Shown one piece after another: positions 58,052 through 64,000 of a stretch of DNA of 64,000 nucleotides. Position 1 is the first letter of the stretch; each line of letters begins with the position of its first letter. The stretch covers positions 62,001 to 126,000 of the forward strand of contig NZ_JACHXU010000027.1 of assembly GCF_014192335.1 (NCBI RefSeq), given 5' to 3'. The DNA is from Aporhodopirellula rubra. GTDB lineage: Bacteria > Planctomycetota > Planctomycetia > Pirellulales > Pirellulaceae. Under the pieces are notes generated by a model. The model saw nothing but the letters and a program-made list of their open reading frames with translations, did not search any database and was not told where the DNA came from. Position numbers and translations under genes: made by a program.

Positions 58052-59401
58052 ATGACTCAGTCACCCGAACTCAACGACGCTTCGCCATCCACCGATGATC
58101 TTCTCAACGAACTCCGGTGGCGAGGTCTGTTGCACCAGATCACCGATGAGGAAGGCCTCGGGAAGTTACTGTCGTCGGGACCTCAAACCATCTACATCGG
58201 CTTTGATCCCACCGCCACGAGCCTTCACGTCGGCAGCATGATGCAGTTGATGATGCTGCGTCGGTTCCAGCGGGCCGGGCACCGACCGATCGCCCTCGTC
58301 GGCGGAGCGACCGGGATGATCGGTGATCCGAGCGGCAAGAGTGAAGAACGAAATCTGCTGTCGGCCGAGCAACTGCAGCTCAACGTCGATGGCGTTGCCG
58401 CGCAAATGCGGCGATTTCTTCAGTTTGAAGGCGAAGACGGATTTGAAGGCAAAAACGGGGCGTTGCTGCTGAACAATTTCGATTGGATGCAGGGGTACTC
58501 TTACTTGGAATTCCTTCGCGATGTCGGGAAGAACTTCCCCGTCGGCACGATGATGGGCAAGGAGTCCGTTCGCAGTCGCCTGAACAGCGAAGCGGGTTTG
58601 AGTTACACCGAGTTCAGTTACATGTTGTTGCAGGCGTACGATTTCGTGCACCTGTCTCGCGAGCACGGGTGTCGTATTCAGGCCGGCGGCAGCGATCAGT
58701 GGGGGAACATCACCGCCGGGATCGATCTCGGTCGTCGGATGACGGGCCAGCAACTGTTCGGTCTCACGGCGCCGTTGCTGACGACGAGCGATGGGAAGAA
58801 AATGGGCAAGACGGAGAACGGTGCCGTGTGGCTCGACCCAGAGCGGACCAGTCCTTACGCGTTCTACCAGTACTGGGTCAACGTGGCGGACGACGACGTC
58901 ATGCGATGTATCGCCTACCTCACTGAAATCGAAAAGGACGAGTATGACGAACTCGCCGAGCGGACCGAGCAATCGGCCGGCGAACGTGCCGCACAAAAAC
59001 GCCTCGCCCAGTGGATGACGACGCTCGTTCACGGCGAAGAGGGAATCGAATCGGCACAACGGGCGACCCAAATCCTATTCGGGGGCGAGCTCGGTAATAC
59101 CACCGACGACCAATTGCGAGAAATCTTCGCGGACGTTCCGAGTTGCGATATCAGCCAGGACCAAATTGACGGCGACGGTTTGTGGATCGTTGAGGCGTTG
59201 CAGCTCGCTGGGCTGTGTTCGAGCGGCGGTGAGGCTCGGCGTAGTGTCAAGGAAAACAGCATCTATCTGAACAACTGCCGCGTGACGGACGAGCAAAAGC
59301 GAGTCGTCGGTAGCGACTTTGACGGCCGGTCTGTCATCGTACTGCGACGTGGTAAACGCAAATATGCCCTGCTAAAACTCGTCGCAGGCGCGGCAAACTG
59401 A
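58052..59401 (+). CDS. tyrS: Tyrosyl-tRNA synthetase
   Basis: This class I synthetase charges tRNA-Tyr. The HIGH-type motif is HVGS at 59-62 (GFDPTATSLHVGS). The KMSKS-type motif is KMGKT at 250-254, the usual replacement in many TyrS. An S4-like RNA-binding tail occupies the last 60 residues (GEARRSVKENSIYLNNCRV). The 449-residue length is that of TyrS with a middle anticodon-binding domain. The start is the ATG at 58052; a TTG at 58031 also exists but is weaker. It follows ispD closely, 34 bp. The class with KMGKT and S4 tail is standard, so the call is firm. Confidence 0.97.
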   Translation: MTQSPELNDASPSTDDLLNELRWRGLLHQITDEEGLGKLLSSGPQTIYIGFDPTATSLHVGSMMQLMMLRRFQRAGHRPIALVGGATGMIGDPSGKSEERNLLSAEQLQLNVDGVAAQMRRFLQFEGEDGFEGKNGALLLNNFDWMQGYSYLEFLRDVGKNFPVGTMMGKESVRSRLNSEAGLSYTEFSYMLLQAYDFVHLSREHGCRIQAGGSDQWGNITAGIDLGRRMTGQQLFGLTAPLLTTSDGKKMGKTENGAVWLDPERTSPYAFYQYWVNVADDDVMRCIAYLTEIEKDEYDELAERTEQSAGERAAQKRLAQWMTTLVHGEEGIESAQRATQILFGGELGNTTDDQLREIFADVPSCDISQDQIDGDGLWIVEALQLAGLCSSGGEARRSVKENSIYLNNCRVTDEQKRVVGSDFDGRSVIVLRRGKRKYALLKLVAGAAN

Positions 59402-59582
59402 GTCATGTGATCGGGGGTGTCGTGGTAAGATGGATCGTCGGGCCGGTGGCATAGAATTGTCGCAAATAGGAGGTCAGTTTCTGACCATTTTTCGCGACGC
59501 CATGCACCCGCGAGGAGCCATCGATGACTTCTATTGTTCGGTCCACAAACGGCCTTCCCCTTCTTAGACCCCGGTGACATAA

Positions 59583-59840
59583 ATGCGAACGCAACTTGAA
59601 GAAACGCTAGAACAGCTTCGGACACAGCTCGCGGACGTTGAGAGTCTCGATGAGGAGCAGCGTGAGCAATTGCAGGAGGCCGTCAACGAAATCCAGCAAA
59701 GCTTGGATCGTTCGGAAGTGAATTCGCAATCGCTCGCGGAAAGGTTGTCCGAAGCAACGGCTCAGTTCCAAGAATCTCACCCCTCGTTGACCAACAGCGT
59801 CGGGCGAATCGCTGATATGCTTTCACAAATGGGAATCTAA
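59583..59840 (+). CDS. DUF4404-type small coiled-coil protein
   Basis: This 85-residue acidic protein is a single predicted helix pair rich in Glu, Gln and Leu with heptad-like spacing (LEQLRTQLADVESLDEEQRE, then LQEAVNEIQQSLDR). The C-terminus SHPSLTNSVGRIADMLSQMGI is typical of the DUF4404 family. No signal or enzyme motif exists. It probably oligomerises. It stands between tyrS and the PQQ-propeller gene, 105 bp before the latter. Function is unknown. Confidence 0.8.
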   Translation: MRTQLEETLEQLRTQLADVESLDEEQREQLQEAVNEIQQSLDRSEVNSQSLAERLSEATAQFQESHPSLTNSVGRIADMLSQMGI

Positions 59841-59944
59841 GCTCCGCCTCGTTCCCTATCGTTTACGATTTTTTTCCCTCAACAATCACCCTCCCCTTTT
59901 CCGCCGAGTTCTTTTGAATTCGCTCCCGCCAACAAAGCCCTCTC

Positions 59945-61225
59945 ATGAAAACTCTGTTTACTTTCTCTGCACTTCTGATTGCTGTTGCGGCTCCGTTTTT
60001 TCTCTCCCACGCCTATGCCGATGATTGGCAGCAATGGCGGGGAGCCGAACGGGCCAACCGTTCCACAGAAACAGGACTCTTCGAGACCTGGGGTGAGGAC
60101 GGTCCACCCTTGAAATGGATGGCCGAAGGACTCGGCTCCGGCTATGCGAGCGTCAGCGTTTCCGATGGAGTGATCTACACGACCGGTAATTTTGAGGGTA
60201 ACCAATCCGCCATCGCAATCAGTGAGCAAGATGGCAAAGTGATCTGGACGCAGGCGATTACGGATTCACTGCCTAGACATGGTTACGACGGCAGTCGAAC
60301 AACGCCGACGGTGGACGGAGATCGACTATACATGGTTAGTAGCGACGGCCGGATTGTCTGTCTCAATCGTGCGGATGGATCGATGGTGTGGTCGCGTGAT
60401 TTCAAGGAATGGGACGGCAAAATGATGAGCGGATGGGGATTCAGTGAATCACCGCTTGTCGATGGTGACCGTGTCATTTGCACACCGGGTGGTGAAGACG
60501 CGATGGTCGTTGCATTGGACAAGAGCAACGGTGAGCAGATTTGGGCCTGTGCGATTCCCGCCGGAGGTGATGACTCACTGAAGAAAGGGGCCGGCTATTC
60601 TTCTGTTGTGATGAGCAACGGGGGCGGCGTGAAGCAGTACATTCAGTTGGTCGGTCAAGGGTTGATTGGGATTCGCGCCAGCAATGGTGAAATGCTGTGG
60701 CGTTACGAACGCGTCGCGAACACGACCGCGAACATTCCCACGGCGATCGTCGACGGCGATGATGTCTTTACCAGCACGGGATACAACACAGGATCAGCGC
60801 TGTTGACCCTTTTGGCCGACGGAAACGACGGCGTGACGGTGAAGGAAGTGTATTGGCTCGGTGCCCGCGAATTGCAGAACAAGCACGGAGGCGTCACCCT
60901 CGTCGATGGCTATTTGTACTGTGGGCATGGCAACGGGAACGGGATGCCGGTCTGCGTTGAAATGAAAACAGGCGAGATCGCATGGGGACCCGAACGGGCC
61001 GAGGGGCGAGGCGAAACCAGTTTGATTTATGCCGATGGTCACATCGTTTTTCGTCGTGAAGACGGCACTGTGATCTTAGCTACCGCGACTCCGGACGATT
61101 TTAAAATTGTCCGCCTTTTCGAGCCTGCCTTTCAAGAGGGCAAGACATGGGCGCATCCGGTAATCGCCAACGGTAATTTGTACTTGCGCGAGCAAGACAA
61201 GCTGATGTGCTACCAGCTGAAATAA
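59945..61225 (+). CDS. Secreted PQQ-like beta-propeller protein
   Basis: This 426-residue protein has a signal peptide (LFTFSALLIAVAAPFFLSHAYA) and then DWQQWRGAERANRSTETG, the WRG opening of planctomycete propeller proteins. Repeated segments of the PQQ-like type follow, each with Gly-Asp and a Trp near the end (DGRIVCLNRADGSMVWSRD, DAMVVALDKSNGEQIWAC, LIGIRASNGEMLWRY). It forms a six- to eight-blade propeller, related in fold to BamB or quinoprotein dehydrogenases. No catalytic PQQ ligands are certain, so it may be a scaffold and not an enzyme. The gene converges on the redoxin gene, with a hairpin between them. Confidence 0.88.
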   Translation: MKTLFTFSALLIAVAAPFFLSHAYADDWQQWRGAERANRSTETGLFETWGEDGPPLKWMAEGLGSGYASVSVSDGVIYTTGNFEGNQSAIAISEQDGKVIWTQAITDSLPRHGYDGSRTTPTVDGDRLYMVSSDGRIVCLNRADGSMVWSRDFKEWDGKMMSGWGFSESPLVDGDRVICTPGGEDAMVVALDKSNGEQIWACAIPAGGDDSLKKGAGYSSVVMSNGGGVKQYIQLVGQGLIGIRASNGEMLWRYERVANTTANIPTAIVDGDDVFTSTGYNTGSALLTLLADGNDGVTVKEVYWLGARELQNKHGGVTLVDGYLYCGHGNGNGMPVCVEMKTGEIAWGPERAEGRGETSLIYADGHIVFRREDGTVILATATPDDFKIVRLFEPAFQEGKTWAHPVIANGNLYLREQDKLMCYQLK

Positions 61226-61246
61226 CCGCTCGGTTTTACAGTGTCC

Positions 61247-61279
61247 ATCTGACGCATCGAACGTGCCGGTGCGTCAGGT
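61247..61279. terminator. Hairpin between convergent genes
   Basis: CTGACGCA (61249-61256) pairs with TGCGTCAG (61270-61277), and flanking bases extend the stem to about 11 pairs with wobbles. It is between the propeller gene and the redoxin gene, which converge, so it is a likely bidirectional terminator. There is no T-run. Confidence 0.5.
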
Positions 61280-61303
61280 AAGGGGGCGTCGTGCCGGGTG
61301 ACT

Positions 61304-62461
61304 TTACTCAGCGAGAAGAGTGGCGATCGATTCACGCATCTGTTGTTCGCCGGGTGTACCCTGCCAATTCATTTCGCCTTGCCACCAACGGCGGATGTAG
61401 CCTTTTTTATCAATCAGATAAGTGGTTGGCCACATCGTGTTGGCCCATGCATCCCAATTGTGTGAATCGCGATCAAACAAGACGGGGAAATCGAACCCGT
61501 CTTTGACCATGGCTGATCGAACTTTGGCGATGTCTCGTTCGGCAGACGTTTCTGGCCGTTGGATGCCAATGATGACGAGTCCATCGTCACCCATATCGGC
61601 GTGCCACGCTTTGTAGTGTGGGAAATTGCGTTGGCAGTTGATGCACTGAAATGCGTAGAAGAAGACGGCAACCACCTTTCCTCGAAGTTCCGGCATCTGA
61701 GCGGTTTCTTCGCTCAACCATTCAGCGCCTTCGGTGATGAAATCAGGCGCTCGCGGGTAGGTGCGTTTGACTTGAGAGAAGTCGAATGTTGAGCCAACGA
61801 GAGAACCAATTTTAGATTGTTGGTCGGTTGTTAAAATATCGAGCAGGCCTTGCCGTTCGTTGCGCTGTTCTGTCGCGATCTCACGTGCCGCTTGTTCAGC
61901 GTTGATTGTTTTTTCGCCGAGTTCCTTTTGGATGATCGCGACCTCGGCGTCGGTGTCGGTGAACAGCTTTTCAAATTTAGATTGCTGCGTGGGTGTGATT
62001 TTCAAGGAGGATACGATATCGGCTCGACGAACCATTCTTGTGCCGTGTGCTTGCCGTTCGAGTTCGGTCAGCCGTCGGTATTGATCCTCGCTGAGTAGGT
62101 TCGAGAGACGTTCTCGAAGTTGTTCCGTGAGTTCCTTGATCTCAGCTTGTTGTTGCTCAGGCGGTTGAATTCTGCTGGTCCACCAACGAGGGTCAACTTC
62201 AGCGATCGCTTCCTCGACCTGTTGGGTTCCTGACTCGTCGAGTCGGAGTTCCTGGTGAACCGAATCATCGCGAATCATTTGCAGAAGGAACGGTTGGGTG
62301 TGCTGTGTCGGTTTTCCATTCGAATCGGATTCGGCCGCAAATGCCGCTAACGGAGTGTGAAGAACGACGGCAACGAACATGGCCGTAGTAATCCGGCTGC
62401 ATTGAAACGCGAATGCAGAGTGCCGGATGAGTGGTTGATGTGCTAGTCGCCGAACATGCAT
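61304..62461 (-). CDS. Secreted Spy/CpxP-like plus thioredoxin-fold redoxin fusion
   Basis: This 385-residue protein has a signal segment (AMFVAVVLHTPLAAFA, residues 27-42). Residues 65-230 are almost wholly helical and charged, with LTxxQ-like repeats (ITPTQQSKFEKLF near 155, LTTDQQSKIG near 210) reminiscent of Spy/CpxP periplasmic chaperones. The C-terminal 140 residues are a TlpA/AhpC-like thioredoxin fold with C273-I-N-C276 in FFYAFQCINCQRNFP and WPTTYLIDKKGYIRRWW (cis-proline loop). The pair of cysteines suggests thiol reduction or oxidation outside the cytoplasm. The fusion suggests a chaperone that also handles disulfides, which is inference. No Dsb partner is adjacent. Confidence 0.82.
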   Translation of the reverse strand: MHVRRLAHQPLIRHSAFAFQCSRITTAMFVAVVLHTPLAAFAAESDSNGKPTQHTQPFLLQMIRDDSVHQELRLDESGTQQVEEAIAEVDPRWWTSRIQPPEQQQAEIKELTEQLRERLSNLLSEDQYRRLTELERQAHGTRMVRRADIVSSLKITPTQQSKFEKLFTDTDAEVAIIQKELGEKTINAEQAAREIATEQRNERQGLLDILTTDQQSKIGSLVGSTFDFSQVKRTYPRAPDFITEGAEWLSEETAQMPELRGKVVAVFFYAFQCINCQRNFPHYKAWHADMGDDGLVIIGIQRPETSAERDIAKVRSAMVKDGFDFPVLFDRDSHNWDAWANTMWPTTYLIDKKGYIRRWWQGEMNWQGTPGEQQMRESIATLLAE

Positions 62462-62619
62462 GAGATTGCCGTCTTGAGAAGTGGTTCGGGGGTATGCGGC
62501 CCGCTAGCGGACGCGCCATGGACAAAACAACGGTATTGGATTTGCTGTTATGCTCTCACCGCAGGTGCACAACGGGTGCATCGAGAATACAGTTCGAGGC
62601 ATGATAGCGGGTAGGGAAT

Positions 62620-63480
62620 ATGACCGATCTTTGGATCGCCATTGCAGTGATGTTTTGCATGTCGATTGTGGGAGGTATTTTCGCGGGCGGCTATGCCTAC
62701 GCGTCCAAAGGACAGTTGACGATACTGTATTTGAGCCTAGCTGTGGTCGCGATGATTTACTTTCTCCTCTACGCCTCCGGTCAGTTGTATTGGGCGAAGC
62801 TGATCTCGTCGTCGGCGGCGATTATCTACTCAAACTTCGCGGCAATTTTCGCGGCACTCGCGGCGGGATGGGCCTTTCGATTACCTCGAACCCCATTGTG
62901 GCGGCGAATCATCTTGTCCGCGTTGTTAGCAATTTGTTCACTCGCAGCGATTGTTTGGCCGTTATTGTCGATGGCAGTCCGTCCTCCTCCGGAGGGATCG
63001 GACGATCCAACCGGGGTAGTTGTGGAGCAGACCTCTTGGGCGACGTGCAGCCCAGCAGCGGCGGCAACTCTTCTCCGTGCAGAAGGCATCGATGCGAGTG
63101 AGTCGGAGATGATTCCACTGTGTCTGACCGACAGTAGCGGTACTCCGACTCTCGGTCTCTATCGTGGCGTCAAAATCAAGGCTCAACAGAATGGTCGAGA
63201 CGTGAGCATTGTCGATCAGACTCTCGACGAGCTTTTGGAATCGGACGATTGGCCTGTGCTGCTCGCCGTTGGTCTGCCCTATGGCGAAGAGGACCGTCGA
63301 TACGCAGAGCAGTGGGGATGGATCCCCGGTATGGGGCACAGTGTGGTTGCGCTCGAGCGTGTTCCGGACCAGGATGGGATACTTGTGGCAGACCCCTCGA
63401 CCGGGCTGGAAAGATGGACTCGATCGGATTTGGAGGTTCTGTGGAGGGGAGTTGGTATGCGCGTCGAAGGGGGGCTTTAG
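62620..63480 (+). CDS. Membrane-anchored C39-like cysteine protease
   Basis: The N-terminal 120 residues hold four hydrophobic segments (residues 3-23, 33-52, 64-85 and 98-119). The remainder is a papain-like domain of the C39 type: Q137 in VVEQTSWATCSPAAAATLL (oxyanion glutamine), nucleophile C143, H240 in GMGHSVVALE and D258 in VADPSTGLERW. C39 domains normally process double-glycine leaders next to ABC exporters, but no ABC domain is fused or adjacent. The target is unknown. The gene starts at the ATG at 62620, divergent from the redoxin gene with about 160 bp between. Confidence 0.82.
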   Translation: MTDLWIAIAVMFCMSIVGGIFAGGYAYASKGQLTILYLSLAVVAMIYFLLYASGQLYWAKLISSSAAIIYSNFAAIFAALAAGWAFRLPRTPLWRRIILSALLAICSLAAIVWPLLSMAVRPPPEGSDDPTGVVVEQTSWATCSPAAAATLLRAEGIDASESEMIPLCLTDSSGTPTLGLYRGVKIKAQQNGRDVSIVDQTLDELLESDDWPVLLAVGLPYGEEDRRYAEQWGWIPGMGHSVVALERVPDQDGILVADPSTGLERWTRSDLEVLWRGVGMRVEGGL

Positions 63481-63626
63481 TTTAATCTTGAGCGGTTCTT
63501 TGAAGTTCGGTGCATCGATTTGGTGAAAAGTTGATGTTGATCAACATGTAGGACTAGATACCTGTGTCGGCAGTTACGATATTGCAAACACTCAATTGTG
63601 TGACTTCTGGATTTCCACAGGACCCA

Positions 63627-64000
63627 ATGATGCAGCGTGAAGGCGAGACGCCAATCTATTTCCCACGTATCGAAAAGTTGGAGATGCCGGCGATCACAGA
63701 GACGCAGATTGAGACAGTTGCATTAATCCTTTCGGCGATTAACCCCAGCGTATTACAGGAGACGACTCCGAATCCGCAAACCCTTTACCAGGTCAACCAA
63801 AACCCCAAAGTCGTTCGAGTCGATCCGTCTGTCGAATTAAGGCAAGATCATCGTTACCTTCTCAGTCCACTTCATGACGGTACCGATGCATCGTTCGACA
63901 AGTTGTGGGCAAAAGCTAAACGGGTCAAAGGTGCTAGCGGATCGAGCGCGTTGCTGGACTTAGTTCAGCGACTACGGGACTGGGAAATTGATGAAGAAGG
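63627..64000 (+). CDS. Unknown protein, 3'-truncated by window end
   Basis: The frame is open from the ATG pair at 63627/63630 to the window edge (about 125 residues visible). AGGA lies about 5 bases upstream and supports this start; a GTG at 63564 in the same frame is an alternative. The visible part is soluble (QREGETPIYFPRIEKLEMPA, then SPLHDGTDASFDKLWAKAKR) with no signal, membrane segment or motif I can name. Coding potential is suggested by open length and context only. Confidence 0.5.
   Translation, partial: MMQREGETPIYFPRIEKLEMPAITETQIETVALILSAINPSVLQETTPNPQTLYQVNQNPKVVRVDPSVELRQDHRYLLSPLHDGTDASFDKLWAKAKRVKGASGSSALLDLVQRLRDWEIDEE

Overview
The window looks like chromosome of a marine planctomycete close to Rhodopirellula/Novipirellula. 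This rests on gene families in the sequence: two large secreted proteins with CxxCH motifs and the planctomycete cytochrome/DUF1549/DUF1553 layout, a DUF1501 protein, a FecR/LamG protein coupled to an ECF sigma factor, formylglycine-type sulfatases, and a DUF1559 pseudopilin. I found no rRNA or tRNA gene, no CRISPR array and no insertion sequence. Many genes start with GTG or TTG, and several neighbours overlap by a few bases.

Layout. 1-7153 (minus strand): 3'-truncated phosphosugar mutase, ABC ATPase, a large membrane-anchored protein overlapped by a small conserved protein, and a primary-type sigma-70 factor. 7781-12144 (plus): glnE, overlapped by an ABC ATPase gene. 12292-16610 (minus): ketoacyl synthase, two hotdog dehydratase-like proteins (one without its catalytic histidine), a long acyl carrier protein, and upstream a lysine-6-aminotransferase-like enzyme. 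16851-25298: secreted Cys-rich repeat protein plus MBOAT acyltransferase, sugar MFS transporter, pseudopilin, and two more MFS transporters. 26094-39006: likely sulfated amino-sugar glycan locus with AraC regulator, sodium:solute symporter, GH20 hexosaminidase, amidotransferase-like protein, two sulfatases plus a sulfatase relic, and a Tat-exported Gfo/Idh/MocA protein. 39138-43386 (minus): pgi, a universal-stress-like protein and an ArsB/NhaD-type transporter. 43530-50290 (plus): tightly packed ECF sigma / FecR-LamG / cytochrome-DUF1549 / DUF1501 unit, facing a second cytochrome-DUF1549 gene (50406-52907). 53197-64000: mostly housekeeping (ahcY, a cobA-hemD fusion, rpsT, ispD, tyrS), then a DUF4404 protein, a PQQ-propeller protein, a secreted Spy/CpxP-like plus redoxin fusion, a membrane C39-like protease and a 3'-truncated unknown gene.

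How they fit together. Secreted hexosaminidase and sulfatases would release amino sugars, the symporter would import them, and pgi is the nearby entry to central sugar metabolism, although pgi may be there by chance. The sigma/FecR unit looks like a self-contained signalling-plus-effector module. The lipid cluster holds a condensing enzyme, a carrier and dehydratases but no ketoreductase or enoyl reductase, so it must borrow those or make something other than ordinary fatty acids. All functions are read from motifs and context; no database search was run.
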